NCBI GenBank assembly: GCA_009739215.1
Contig: VSJF01000005.1
Coordinates: 1,674,001-1,738,000 of the forward strand
Length of the DNA stretch: 64,000 nt
DNA from: Floccularia luteovirens
Lineage: Eukaryota; Basidiomycota; Agaricomycetes; Agaricales; Squamanitaceae
Direction: 5' to 3'
Part shown: piece by piece, positions 22,438 to 35,922 of the stretch
How the letters are laid out: each line of letters opens with the position of its first letter
Position numbering within the stretch: the first letter of the stretch is position 1
Notes under the pieces: model-generated
Seen by the model: only the letters and a program-made list of their open reading frames with translations
Databases searched by the model: none
What the model was told of the DNA's origin: nothing
Program-made: the position numbers and the translations under genes

Positions 22438-24050
22438 AGTTGTAAACGGTAAATTTGAATAACATAGAGATTGCGTACCTATATCATACTAAAGTCGGTT
22501 TCAAGCATGTATACATGTATGATTTTTTAGAGTAATCTGCGGATGCATGTACTTAGAAAGCAATGAGTCTTGATAGTAATCTGTTCGTTGAGTACCGATC
22601 CAAAGCTTGATTGGTTGAATCCTCTTAACCAAATACACAGCCACTAACCTTGGATTTAAACTTCTCTCATGACCGCCTCAGCGGCCGCGCAGTCACCGCA
22701 GGTCTTTCATATCTTTCATGTGTGCATCTCCCGCTATGAACGGCTTATTTTCTAGGAATTGACTCCCCTGCATCAGACCCACAAGGTGATCTTAGCTAAA
22801 ATCGTCTTTTTCGGTACGTGACGCATCGATGATCTCCGAGTCTGGGCGCTCGCCGTTCTGAATCTCTGGGAATCTGGACCTTAATAGTGTAGATTCAGAC
22901 TGCGTGGTTATATGAATAGGCGTTAACGTTAACGTTGACCTGGGCATCACCTAGAAAGATAATGATAGGTTAGTTCTTGTCAATGACATGAGAAAAACTG
23001 TGCCAATACGATGAAGTTCTGGCGATTGAATCTCTTTGATATGTGTGGCATATACCACATATATATGTACCCTCATTCCCAGTGTGAAAAAAGTATTCCG
23101 CCTTCTGAGTGTCTCTTGAATTGCTTTTGGGAATGTTACTTGTTTGAATCTATGAATAATTGACATCGTAAACCTCGTGGCTTCGGATATCCGGATCGGA
23201 CATATTTTTATTCGTTTCTTCAAAAACCAATATATTTCGTTATCCATTACGATCCAACAATACCTGTATTTCCCATGAAAAAAAAGTTTCCATGTTACAA
23301 AAAAAAAACCTTTATATACAAAACGTTACAACCGACCATAGATAACAAAAGGATCTATATTTTTCTTTTAGCAAGCCGATAAAGTAGAATAAGGTATAAT
23401 AGTTTCCCGGACTCCAGTATTCGTTGTGAGGGGGTAAGGGGGTGGGGCAAAGGGTGTAGGGAAGGGGAATGCAGGGACTGTAGGAAGAGAGGGGGATAGG
23501 GGGCGTGGAAAGGAAGAAAGGTATACATTTGGGGTAGTCATGATCGGCTGATATCGCGCAACAGCGTTAGCCCTTTTAGCGGCAAGTGATTCGAGGAAAA
23601 GTCGTGGGGGTCATGAGGTTTTGTATTTTGAAAATAAAAAGAAAGTTGAGGGAGGGGATGAGTGGATAGGATTGGTGAAGGTTGAAAAAAAATGCTAACA
23701 GCGATATCACGAAGAACTTTTTATTTGAAATGCCGTGGAAAAAAGAAAACGTGCACATAGAAGGCAAAGCATGGTAGAAAGCAAATGGTTGAGTTTGGGT
23801 TTCGGTATAGGATTGGGCGAGGAGTTTGAGGGGGGTTTGTGAGTTGCAAGACGGTTGTGGTTGCATTTGTATGTGACAATAAATGATAGACGTTTGTTGA
23901 TCCAACCAAAAAAAATAAAAGGTTCTGGTAAAACGGATACAGTGGTTTAGATAAAATACAGCAAACGGGCAAAAAATGAAACACGAGATCCTGAAATAAC
24001 GTTGTGGGGTCGATGGAAACAAAACAGAAACGAATGGGGCGTCATACTGC
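22438..24050. other. Long spacer and 3' flank of the Zn2Cys6 regulator gene
   Basis: No supportable gene. The segment nearest the regulator stop (about 23570-24050) is A/T-rich and probably 3' UTR. A G-run tract lies at 23427-23507 and is listed separately. Confidence 0.4.
23427..23507 (+). repeat. G-run tract with quadruplex potential
   Basis: Repeated runs of three to five G separated by short loops (for example gtgagggggtaagggggtgg, then aaaggg, taggg, aagggg, gagggggat, agggggcg). On the regulator's coding strand this is C-rich. The pattern satisfies the usual G-quadruplex rule of four G-tracts with short loops. Confidence 0.6.
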
Positions 24051-27000
24051 TTATTCATAAAAATTTCGTGCAGGCCAATAATGCTGCATAGATACTAGTG
24101 GCTGCTGTTGCGATCCAGGCGGTGGCGGCCATTGCTGTTGGTGTTGTTGGTGTTGTTGGTGTTGTTGTTGTTGCGGCTGTTGCTGTTGTTGAGGTGGTGG
24201 CATAGGACCTAAGGGGTGCGGGTGGTGATTCCCATTTTCGCTAAACACAGACGTCGACATGACATGTTGCTGTTGTTGTTGATGCGGTAAACGCTGCTGA
24301 TGTCTATGATGTACAGCCACACCATCCATCGATGGTTTCATATCATACTGCTTCTCATAAATGGGTGTACTCGGAACACTTCCTGTTACCATGCTGTTCG
24401 ACGTCTGATCCATTGACGTATCCATAGGAAGCATATTCTGAGGGTCCACATGTCCCACGACCCCTCCAGCAGTGTTATCATATGTCCCTTCATAACCATT
24501 TGTCATACGATGAAAATAATTTGTTGGACCAGGGTTAGACGCCCCAAAACTTGATGTATCAGCGTTGACGCTGACAGATCCAAACGTTGGTGGACTTGTT
24601 TGATGGGGTAAAGCTCCGAATGTAGGTGTCGAGGGGTGTCCCGTTCCATTACCGGTCGTTGTTCCACTGTTTGATCCATACGGTGAACCAGCAGAGGATA
24701 TGGGAGCACTCGAAGCTAGGTAGGGACTAGACACGGCACCAAATGATGTATCAGTCGTGTTGGATGGGTTTACGGAATGGCCATGATCAAATGAACCTCG
24801 GGGAGGGTTATATGCATTTCTATGAGATTCAAATGAGCCATTGGTAGGTTGGCTGGGATCAAATATGGGAGGTGAGCTGAAAGGTTGAGCATGAGATGTG
24901 GTGTGCGACTGTTGTTGCTGTTGTTGTGGCTTTCCAATGTCATGAGTACTAAACCTTCTCATATGAACCGCATGCATGTCTATATGATCTGAAGGACTCG
25001 GTCCAAACGGCAAGTTAAAGTCCATAGCAGAACCAGTAGCAGGGTCCGACTGCTGTGGGTGTAGTCGTGGGTCATGAGATACAGATGAAGAACGTGAGCG
25101 ATATGAATGGTGTCCGCTCGAATCGTGCATTGTGGAAGGTGCAGTTGATGGGGGAGGATTCTGAGGATGCTGAGGTGGTTGTGAGGATGGCGTTTGTTGG
25201 TGTTGTTCCTGTTGATTCAATGGCTGTCCAGCAGGTGCAGAAGTCATTAACGGTGGTACATGAATACTCCCATGTGGTTTGGTTCGTCCTTCGCTATTCC
25301 CCGAGCTATTAGTTCCTGCCTGTGTCCTGCTCTTCAAAGGGAATGGCATCCCAGGTCGTATACGAATCCCTATATGTGGATACTTCCTGGCAGATTTTTT
25401 ATCCTTGTCGTTGTGACCCTTACTCGAACGGTCCTTGGAGGACTGCTGCGTCTGTGAATGTTGCTCCGTAACAACGGGTGTCTCCTGCGTAGGTGTACCA
25501 CTAGGGTAAGCAGGGAAATTGAATCCTGCTGCCGTGGCCTCCGTTGTGGTGGTTGTGACATCCTTCTCTAAGATTGACACGGAAAAATTCACGTCCACTT
25601 GAGAATGCTTTCTCTTCAACAATATTAAGACCTTTCCCTGAAAATCGTCTTCTAAGCGCGTCCGCAACTTTCCGCCTGAGGTCTTTATCACTTGATTGAC
25701 CAAGAGAAAGATCATGAAGCATATCTAGGCCAGATGCAACGTCGTCTATCACCGCTCCCTCCGAAGTGTTCGTTTTCCCGACCAGGCTAGAGTGGGAGCA
25801 GATCACGGTAGCAAGAAAAACCGCTCTTTCCATTGATAAGAAGTCGAACATTGATGGTGTTACAGAAGTTTTGGAAAGTGAAGATGCCGAGGGAGAATTT
25901 TGTAGAGTCCGCGCTGCACGAACTAGTCCTTGAGCAGCACTTAACACAGCATGTAAAGCAGGTGAACATGAATCCGAAGAAGAGCCCGATGCGCCAGAAG
26001 GCGAGTTTGTAGTTGAAGAATTAGGGGTATTGTGAGAACGAAGAAAAGGAAGATAGATCTTGAGAATTAGTAAGTTCGCCACAATTGCTAGTTCACAGCT
26101 CTGTGAGAGGAGAGTTGTTACATTCCGATCGGGTGGATCCTCCGCTGTTAGTGGGGGTGGGGAGGCAAAAATACGCAGAGAACTTGGCAGAGCTGCGAGC
26201 CAGCTCCGCACCTCTGCCTCTAGGTTTGCTGCTTGATCAAGGGTATAGCCACAACAACAGTCTGGGTGCGCGATACGATGCTTAATTGTTTGCGCGAGTT
26301 GGGTGAGACTAAGTAATTGGGGTTAGCGTTGGCATGGAATAGTCAATTCGTCAAACACTTGACAGCCTGACACTTGGCCAGTACATAAGAATATAGATAC
26401 TCACCGGCACCGTATACCAAAATATCTTTCGCGCTCCCTGTCATGGTTTTTATCTTTTTCGCGATACATATGAAGCACAGTTTCATCTGCAAAGCGCACC
26501 TCGTCCCCAGCAGGTCCTGCATTGGCGTCCTCTTCACTCTCTTCATCCTCCTCCGCCGAGAACATAGCCGAACAAGCAGGTAATTTCGTGGAGTATGAGA
26601 ATGGTGGGATAAGAGGGGGATGTCCAAGTGTATCAGAAGTGTATCTAAGGTATATGTGAGTTCTAATACGGAAAGAGACATAAAAGGACCGAGAAATGGG
26701 AACAATCCACAACAGCACGCACAAGTCATAGAATACAACATCCCACCATATCATGCGACGTGCTTCCTGTTTTCGTGCCTCCTTTTCTTTCTGACGTTTC
26801 GATGACGAATTGGTACCACTTGATCCTCTTCTCACTCTTCGTCTTTTGCACACTGACCTCATTACCAAGTCCCATACTTCGGGCAAAATTGACCATCTTG
26901 CCGACCTTTCAAGAACCTATCAATAAGAGTATTTTTGTTATGCCTGATTACACCCACCATAGGAAATATAGCTTTCACACTCTTGTCTTCTTCGGGCTCG

Positions 27001-28642
27001 GTAATGAGGAAATACACCACACCGAGTAAGCACGCAAGTAGATAGTTGAGCTTTTCACCTTCTTCGTTATCACCCTCGTCACCATCTATGTCATCAGGAC
27101 TATGAGACGTGTTTCGCGAGTCCCACACGCTCAGTGCTTGCTGTGAAAGGGCATACAAGAAGCTAGGGGAGTCATTGACGGAATGACCGTGTGAAGTAGG
27201 TGAAGAGGAAGAAGTCGATACGTGTGCCCCAATGGCGAGAACCGCACATACAGCTGCAAAAAACGTCAAAGACGGCACATCGTCTTCCGTTGGTGATTCT
27301 GGCACGCGGCCTTGGCCGAAGTAGATGGCGCGAGCTCGACGGAGTTGTTCTTCGTGTTCTTGCCTCTTCTTCTTTTCTTGAATTCTTTGAGGATCCGTGC
27401 TGCCCAAGATGTTCAAGCACTGTTTCTCAAATTCTTTCCATCCCATCCAAAATGGTACAGGTCTCATTCTAAAAACTTCTTCTGCATGACGCAATAGATG
27501 TGTGCATGTGTGAAATGCGGGGAGGAGTGCGAGTAGCTGTGGGGTGACTTGGGGTTTATTATGCTGGGGTTGTTGAGGCGATGAGATATAGGAAGGCGAT
27601 GACGTTGAGGGGTGTGCTGGGAATGAAGATGATGAAGTAGTAGATGATCCAGGTGGTGGAATCGGTGCTACTGGATAATAAATACTTAATGGTGGAAGTA
27701 AAAATTGAGCAGAGCCACGTTGTTGACGCTGTTGCGTCGAACGTGAAGTTGGACGTTGCTTGACTGGGGAAGAAGAGCGGGATGGAAGTGTAGTCCCTGA
27801 TGACGGTTGTTGAGAGCCATCTGATTCAACGGTAACAGTGGTGGAGCGTATGTCGTACGAAGGACGAGGATGGGTTAGACCGATTTCAGTTGGAGATGGC
27901 TCGAGCTTGATGTAACCCGTTTGAGAAAGACTTGATTGATTCGAAACCCCTGAAGTGGATAGAGGCGATGATGTATGGGAAGGCAGGGGTATACCTAATT
28001 CCAGATCTTCTAGCCATATACTTGACAGTTCTTGCATGGATATTAGAATAGAATCGTTTGCAAGCGAGTGCGTTGAGGGTGCCGCGTTGTGGTGGTGATG
28101 CATATGTTGGTGTGGATTTGACCCATGCTGGTATGTAGAAGCAGAATTGTGTGCAAAAGGATATGACGATTGAAAAGCCGGTGGTGTGTGGCCAGAAGTT
28201 ATCAAGGCAAGAGTTGCTTCTACTTGTATAAGACGGTTGTTGAGGGAATGTAGGTCGCTACCTAAACTGTTAAGGAATGCGAAGGGCGATAAATGTCAGA
28301 CGTACACTTTTTCAGCTGCGGCCGGGGAATAGATACATCTTGAAATCGTGTCGCGTTTCGTACAACTTCCACAGGGGGTTCTCCTGTCGCATTTCAGTTT
28401 CAAACGTTTACACTAAGGGAGGGGTTGATTAGACGAAGCTGAACAAGGGGTAGGTAGTCCTACCTCAGCGCACACTACAGTAATTCTAGAACGAATTTGA
28501 CTGCCCGGGGATAAGTGTTGGGCGGCAAAAGAAAGAGAAAGACGCACGGGCCAGTGGTTGTAGTTGTAGATTGTTGGTGTGCCGGAAGGGGAACAGACTG
28601 TTGTGTGGAGGGCTGCTGCTGGGTAGCGGGGGAAGGGTCCAT
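24051..28642 (-). CDS. Zn2Cys6 fungal transcription factor with poly-Gln C-terminus
   Basis: Nuclear DNA-binding regulator; target unknown. The ATG at 28642 gives MDPSPATQQQPSTQQ and splices in phase into QIRSRITVVCAE, then CKRLKLKCDRRTPCGSCTKR and DTISRCIYSP, supplying the six Cys of the binuclear zinc cluster at about residues 40-70. A coiled-coil-like linker follows (SDLHSLNNRLIQVEATLAL). The fungal-specific TF domain is spread over LTFFAAVCAVLAIGA, FLYALSQQALSVWD, LNYLLACLLGVVYFL, GKMVNFARSMGLG and ARRMIWWDVVFYDL. The C-terminal part is low complexity with long Gln, His and Pro runs (24080-24300), ending WPARNFYE. Two single-base frame shifts, at about 26790-26860 and 25600-25660, are needed for one continuous protein; both fit one extra base. 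Roughly 1,250 residues. Confidence 0.88.
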
Positions 28643-31600
28643 GACTAAATGGACCTGGCGCGAGAGGGAGGGGGAGGTGCAGCGTCGAGCGACGTATGTG
28701 GAGCACGGCGGACGTCAAGAGTCGTAACGAAAGGACAAAAAGGCAGCGCTGGGATGTTTTGAGGAAGAAGAGGGACGCGAGCGCGGTGAGAGAGTGGGCA
28801 GCAGAAAAGGGGAAACAGGGCTAAGACGAATGAAGGGGGATCAATTCAATCAATCCAATCAAAGACACCACGACTGGTGTCCGCTCTCAAGATGTATAGA
28901 GAGGTTCAGTAAGTGGATATTAGACCCTAGAAAGACAGATATCAGCAAGTATTCAACACATTGAATTATCTGAAATGCCCAACTGGTTTGCTCGACACCC
29001 CTGAGCTCAAGCTCAAGTTGTACAACTCCACCACTGCTTATGTCGATCTATAGTACCCGTGTGACTCTTTTTCCCATATTTCATAGATATATATACATGT
29101 ACAAATATATATATACATCATAACAACTAGCCATTAATCCAACCGTTCATTATTTTGCCAGCACATCATTACGGTATCCATTTCCCACACTTTCAACTCC
29201 AGTTTCCCGCTGATCTCCTCTTCTTATCTAGATCGCACAACTAGGTCCCGATCCTGTCAGTGATTGTATTCTATCAGTTCGCGGCATTTCACGGCTGCCG
29301 CGGCACATTACCCTCATGCCGGCTTGAAAAATGCAAGGAATACATACGATAAAATTTCGCTGGACGACGTTACCTAACTTCACAATAAATAGCTGACAAA
29401 ACAAAGCCGGAAAATATTAGCGAAAACGGCTCTGCAGTTCAAAAGATTGCTTTCATCGTGAACGTGCGAAGTGGTACAGCCCCCAAAGATACGGCCCGCA
29501 ATGATTGAAATTGAAACTGAGTGACATTCTACAGCTTTGCCGATTATACGTAGTTGGTGAGAAAGTGACGGCATTTTGTGGGATGAATGTGATTATGTCA
29601 ACAAACGCAACTGGGTTACGTGTCACATGACGCTAGAATATTCTAAATAAAAAAATGTATTTTCATCACTGACCCTAGATATCGAGCAGGGTTACAGAGT
29701 AACTACGGCCTTTCGACAAAGGCCTACTTCCTCATGAATTTTTCTAGGGGACTGCTGCATATTAGAGTACCCCACCCGTCACATCAAGTTCTTGCTTCAA
29801 AGCTATACAACCCAGGATGCCAAATGTGTACCATTTTCGTAAGTGTCAACGATAATGCCGACTTTGTCACTGCCACCTAGCCCTTGCCCAATTCTATTCC
29901 GGCTGGTTCGGCTCGAGAGGGCTTCCGTAGTGCGTATATAGTTCCAACTTGGAAATACTTTGTTCCACCATCAGTGTATTTTGTCAGACAAGCGTAGGTC
30001 ATTGCTACTTATTTCCCGTTATGAGTGCTAACATTCTCCTTACAGTTATAAATCAAATGATCTGAGAGAGCTCATAAGATGCTTCAAGCACTTGCCCGAT
30101 CTTTCTGACCTTGAGCCCTGACTACAAAAGCGTCCGATACATCATCAATATCACGCCTGCCCATTACCATTGTGTCTTCGAACGTTGATGGATTGGAGTA
30201 TTCTAGATCACGATGTCAGTTCATGTGTCCTCGTCCACTGTCACTTCGTTTCAACAACCAGGTATCAAATTATTCTTAAATTTTGGGGCTTGACAGTATA
30301 GGGATTGATCCAATTAAGTATAGGTCAATCTCATGCCAAAATGGCTGTTGAACACCGTTTCTCGTCTTGTGGTTTTAACCCATCGCATGGACAGGTCCAA
30401 AAATTTGGTAACACTCTATCGTCATCCTTCAGCTAACTTTCCTCTTCCGGTTTCTAGAACTCGTGGCGACAATGGGAATAACATAAACGCGTTTTTGCCC
30501 AAATTTGGTATGCTCAACTTATCATAAGATTGTTGTTCCCCCAATGCACTTTTTAGAAGGTCCTGCTAAGCTCTCAGGTTTTTGTTGCCGTATTGTATCC
30601 GAGGGATGATATGACCGTTACACATTGCAAGGTCCCTGTTTACCCACCCCTTCTGGGCCGGTCAGTCTCGCACCTCAACTAAGGGCATCTTGTTCCTTTC
30701 TTCGAAGCCAACATAATCTTGAGGTTAATCTTCCTTCTGCACATGAGTTACGACACCGTCACCCTGCCCAGGTTATCTCATAGCGTTCCAAATATCTGAT
30801 CTCACATTGTAGGTTCTGACAACATCGATGCCATCGCACAGTTTGGCTGTATCCGCGGGAGGTCTATTAGAAGATTTGTGACCGATCAGAAATGATCTTG
30901 CCTCAACCAAATATGGGACACAATATCTACTCCCCCAAATTATCGACAAGCACTCTGACATAAGAGGTCCCAGGGACATGGTCAGCTGTGATAACTACTT
31001 GTAAAACGGTTCAAAATCCATAGACATGTACGTACGAGTACAACTGCCTCGCACCCAATAGGTTTCACAACAACAATACACCCGAGTTAAGAGGTATTTA
31101 ATCCTTGAACGTTTCTTAATTTTACATTCTTAAGATCATTCGCACAAACTCGAAGTAACTCAAAGTTTCCAACTTGATTGTCAACAGTTTCAGAATAGAG
31201 GCTGAAACAAAATTTATACTTTCCATAACAAAACGACATCCCATATTTGCCCTATTGGCGCGTAATCATGTATGTGTAGGCCAATTTGATACCCGGATCT
31301 CTCCATAGAAGCCTGCTCCGCTTGTATACAGTTAAATTCCGAACTGCTAGTTATTGAAAGTGAAGTTAAGTAAACCCTTTCGCAATATTTTTTTGTGGAG
31401 CCGATGATCTCCTTAAACCAGTGTAGAACTCCAGCATTGAATGCACGGAGTACTTGAAATTAACACACTGGGAAGAATCATATACAAAATAGTGCGAGTG
31501 GAGAGGCCCTAATGATAACCCCCCGTCAAAAATCAAGCACACATGATGGAATGGCATACCGTAAGCGGTCCGAACAATCCGAACTTCCCTGCACCTCACA

Positions 31601-34096
31601 CTTGTACCAGTGTGGGATGATAACTACTTGTAGTACAGGTTAACGGTACGAGTGTGCCGAAACATCACTGCCTCGATCTACAATCGCTCTGTCACACAAT
31701 TTAGAAGTTCTGACTCGCGCGGCGTGTACATTTCTCATCCCTGTATCCATTCTACAGCATATTTTGGGTATATGTCGTCTCCTTCAAAACCATTTGAAGT
31801 CGTGATTGCCGTATATATTCGAAAAGACAGAAGCGCGTGGCCTTTTGGAGTCTGAATCCTCATGAAGAGAATTTTGGAACCATCGGCCAACGCCAAACCC
31901 TAGGGGGGCGATTCCAGGTGGTTATGTCTCTCGTAAATATAACCGGACATATTAACCCCCACGCATGTCGAACGTCAGACTAACCGCATGGATCCATCCT
32001 TCTCGAGGATTAACCCGAGAGATATTGCAAATCTGGATGTGAGGAAGACATAATATTCTATCAAATATTGAACGACGGTGTCTTCACACACGCAGGACTC
32101 GTGTCGTGAGTTGATTGTACAGCAACGGTTCTATTTGGCCGCGGCGCCCGGTATGTTCTTGTAATAACCTGTTCGGAAAGAAAAGGTCGAATTTGAAATC
32201 CTATCAGGTAATTTATGAAACTATCAATAACAATTACAGTAGTTCCAGCCCCAGAAACATCACCGTGGTTCTTGAGATGCCGTCTTAAGTTGTGATAGTT
32301 CCATGGAAGGGCAAGTACCTTGATGTTTAGTCCTGGGTTGAAGACTGACGGCTAGAAAGTCAAGAACATGCCTTTCAAAGCGCGGTACCGCTGTCATGTC
32401 CAGATGAACGACAGTATCAACTCGTGATACAGGAACGGGCATCATGCTTGAATGGAATCAGGTTTTCAATCACATATAGGGATAAGAATTAATATGCAAT
32501 GACTCGGCCCGCGGTACTGAAGTGGATCCATCCGTGGGGTTATCTGGTTGCTCCCCCATCCAACTCGGCTCAAAGTTGAGCTCAAGTGAAGTAACGGTGT
32601 TCCGGCAACACCCGTTTCGCAGTCTAATTCAGTAGGACGTTACAGGCCAATGAATCAAGCCTTTGAGCTGAATGAAGATTCTTCATGTATAAATCAAGCA
32701 TAGCACGGAAGAAGTGGCGTTGTTGGTGTGTTGGAGCAAGGCAGCTGTTAAGGTGCCGGCGGCAGATTCTTGCGTCTTCTATGGTGAATTGCAAAGTTAT
32801 GCACAATTTAGTAAAATGAGTTACCCAGTGTTTCAATCTTTTGAGTCATTTCACATAATTATCGATATACCTCAGTAACCATGTAGTACCAAGATATGGC
32901 ATAGGCCACGCGAAATAGTCAAGGTCTTGGACTCTAAGGCCCCGAGGACAACCGGCTGACATAGAATGAAGCGAGTCTAGCATCGTGAACAGTTAAGTAC
33001 TAAAGCCAGCATTCCACGGATGCAAACTTCCGAAATTCACGAACTATTGGACCCTGTGCCACTCGAAAAGGACAAAAGCACCTGGGGTTTGGTTTGCCCG
33101 GCGGGATGCATATCTATAAGGCGTTTTCCAATCAGGATGTATGTGTTGCATATACGAGAAAGCCATCAGATCGCGAGCCTCAGGTTGCGGCCAGAGTACA
33201 TTATAAGAACGTGCCAGAGCCAATAGAATAACTGCAAGTCCAGGGGTAATTAAATGCTGCGTCATCGATATGAAGCAGGACCCGTGCACAGGATGGTAGA
33301 TTGGATACATTTGGGGATTTATCTGCATCCCATCAACCCAAGGGATGGTGGAACAACAAGCATGAAAAATGTACCTTTGCTTGTTATTCAAACCCTGGGC
33401 CTCATTAGTTCGGTGAGGTGGCACAGCAATAGTAATATCATGCTTTTGTTGAAAACTGGACATGGCTGCTTCGCCCATGCGGTCATCCAGCAATAGCTGC
33501 CGTTATACAATTCAATTGTTCGTAACTCGAAATGATGCTCGGCATGTCAGCACGGTCGCTCGCGGGATGTATATCAGAAATATCAGAATTTACTTACTGT
33601 ATCGAGGTAATGAGTTCTCATCATCTCACATTCGCAGGTCTTGAAAAATGAATCGCTTCTCTTCCTTGAGTTAACTCCGCAGTCCGAGCGCAAAAAAACG
33701 ACCTTGCTCATGACAGAAAGCCTATTAGGTCGGTCGCAGGGTTTCAAGCCATTCAGATTTAGGAAAATGTAGACGGGAGTTTCTTACCGGCGGCTTGGCC
33801 AGTAGGGGTAATGGTAAGGACAATGGAGAAGGATAGATAGCCCTTGTACTCATCAAAAGAAGGTGATGTGAGTGGGGTCCGCCGGCATAGTACCGCACAC
33901 ATTGATAGAACTTATGCATGTATGAAGCAAAAAAGTGCTGTTTGTGCGAGAGTCTGTTGGTAAATAGAGAGTATCTGATTAATGTATAAGGTAACAGACT
34001 TGCCCTGTATGTAAGAGCTCGTTGTCACAATAAAACTATTAAGTATTCGTTATTATTATGCCGGGGTTGGATACATGCATATGTAAATAGGGATGT
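28643..34096. other. Gene-poor region of about 5.4 kb
   Basis: No gene supported on either strand. The first 450 bp are the likely promoter and 5' UTR of the regulator gene; 29080-29125 is a tatata-rich stretch. Open frames elsewhere (for example 33044-33493 minus) lack motifs, splice logic or protein-like composition. The word gataactacttgta recurs near 30988 and 31620. No transposase, reverse transcriptase or long terminal repeat was recognised. Confidence 0.5.
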
Positions 34097-35922
34097 TCAA
34101 TCATAATCAGGTCTTTTTCTCCTGTTGCCTTCGTTGCTCATCCTACGTAGGATTGCATGAGTGCAACAACCTTCTTCAGATTTTGGCTGAATTTTCGCTG
34201 ACGTGGGTATTACATCAAGCACCCGACCATCGGGGAGTAACATCTCCGTTTTAACATAAGACTCTAGCATATCCAACTTGTTTTTAGCTTCTTGAACCGT
34301 AGTAGGATTCCCATCATCTGCGAGTAGATCGGCTTTATTGGCTACAACCATACGTGCTTTCGCGCTCATGCCTGGTTGGTATTTTTCTAGCTCCTCACGC
34401 AGCACCTGGAGTTCTTTCCATGGAGCCGATGCAGACAAGTCCACGACGTAAACTAGAGCAAGAGATCGTTCCATTGATCGTAAAAACGAGTGGCCGAGAC
34501 CAACATTCTCGGATGCGCGAGATATTAGGCCAGGGTTGTCGGCGATGGTGAATCGAAAGCTTTCGAACATGTCAAATCGATGACCGGGGCGTGCTTGGGT
34601 CGGATCATGGTCTTCTTTTATTATTTGGTTCCTTGTCAAAGAATTGGCTAGTTCGCCATTTTCCATCCTTTCGCGTTCGCGTTCTTCTTCAATCCGAGTT
34701 TCATCATGGATAGTGTTTCCAGAAATGCTACCTTCAAACACCCCGTCATCCGCCACTCTGACGATTCCAACGACGGGGTTCAATGTCGTAAAAGCATAAC
34801 CAGCAACCTCACTTTTAGCCCTTCCTCCTGTCAATGCTCGAAGTAACGTGCTTTTCCCAGCATTTGGCATGCCCACAAGACCAATATCAGCCAAGAGTTT
34901 AAGTTCAAGTGAGAGGGTAATCCGCTCTCCATCTTGTCCGCGTGTCGCGAATTTAGGAGAGCGATTTTCTTGTGAGACGAAGTGAGGGTTTCCAAATCCG
35001 CCAAGCCCTCCAGATGCAATCAAATGACCGAGATTGTCCCGCTCTCTAATCCCCAGCGGTGCGTCGACATGTCTCTCTTCATTCTCTTCTTTGTCGAGGT
35101 CTAGATATATTGGATTTTCCAGAGCTTTCTTCCGTCTTGCAAGCCTTCGTTCCCTTTCTTGTCTGTAAAGTGCTGCTTCAGCTTCCTTGAAGGAGTCCCG
35201 TTCTATGTTTGCATCTCCATATCGAGGGTAATGCACCCATCTTTTATCTCGCATTTTCTCCTTCTTTTCTTGCACGGAAAGGCCTTCCAAGGATTCTTCC
35301 TCAGCCTCCCACTCATCTTGCGCTCGTCTTGTGTCTTCTCGGCCAAGTTCTCTGACAACAGTGCCCAAAGGAACCTTTATAACCAGAGGCGCACCAGACT
35401 TGCCGTTTTGCCAAGTTCCCTGGCCATGTGTGCCACTTTCTCCGCGTATTTTCTTGGGGACATTGGACAATGTTGTCAGATGTGGTGTGGGTAGGATGTA
35501 GACATCACCACCACGTCCACCATCACCACCAGATGGTGGTCCGAATGGTTTGAACTTTTCTCGATGGAATGCAGCACAACCATCACCGCCCCTTCCTGGA
35601 AGACACGAATTTTAGCTATGATTTAGGACCTTAGATAGAAAACTCGTACTCACCCCCACGAACGGTCACAATGAGGTTGTCAAGGAATGTTTGGCCCTAG
35701 GTAAAAGGGAAGTATCAATATTATGAAGTTGAATATGGAGCCAGAACTGACACCCTGCTTTCGCTTCCATTCTGTTTTCCTTTGTCGTCTAAACGCTTCT
35801 GCATCAATCTGAGTGGATTGTTCAGCAGAACTTTGCACTTTGAAGTTAACAGATGAAGTAGAAAACTTAGATGAGGAGAGAGGGAACCTAAGAAGAAGTG
35901 GAAGAGATGGTGGCTTTGGCAT
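34097..35922 (-). CDS. MTG2: Obg-family GTPase, mitochondrial ribosome assembly (MTG2-like)
   Basis: Obg GTPases help assemble the large ribosomal subunit; the fungal organellar form is Mtg2. Exons 35752-35922, 35654-35696 and 34097-35595 sum to 1713 nt, 570 residues. The N-terminus MPKPPSLPLLLRFPLSSSKF is basic, Ser/Leu-rich and acid-poor, fitting a mitochondrial presequence. The Obg domain has glycine-rich blocks TFLDNLIVTVRGGRGGDG and PFGPPSGGDGGRGGDVYI. G motifs: G1 GMPNAGKS at about residue 313, G3 DNPGL, G4 NKAD, G5 TSAK. A charged insertion of about 90 residues (EEEESLEGLSVQEKKEK-like, with Arg/Lys/Glu repeats) splits the Obg fold. Another acidic insert follows the G2 region. No frame damage. 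Confidence 0.93.

Noticed and set aside
25370..25561. Arg/Ser-rich minus-strand small open frame
   Set aside because: Overlaps the regulator's coding sequence in another frame.
33044..33493. 149-codon minus-strand open frame in the gene-poor region
   Set aside because: No ATG at its start, no motif, unusual composition (many His, Met and Trp) and no supporting splice structure. Treated as chance.
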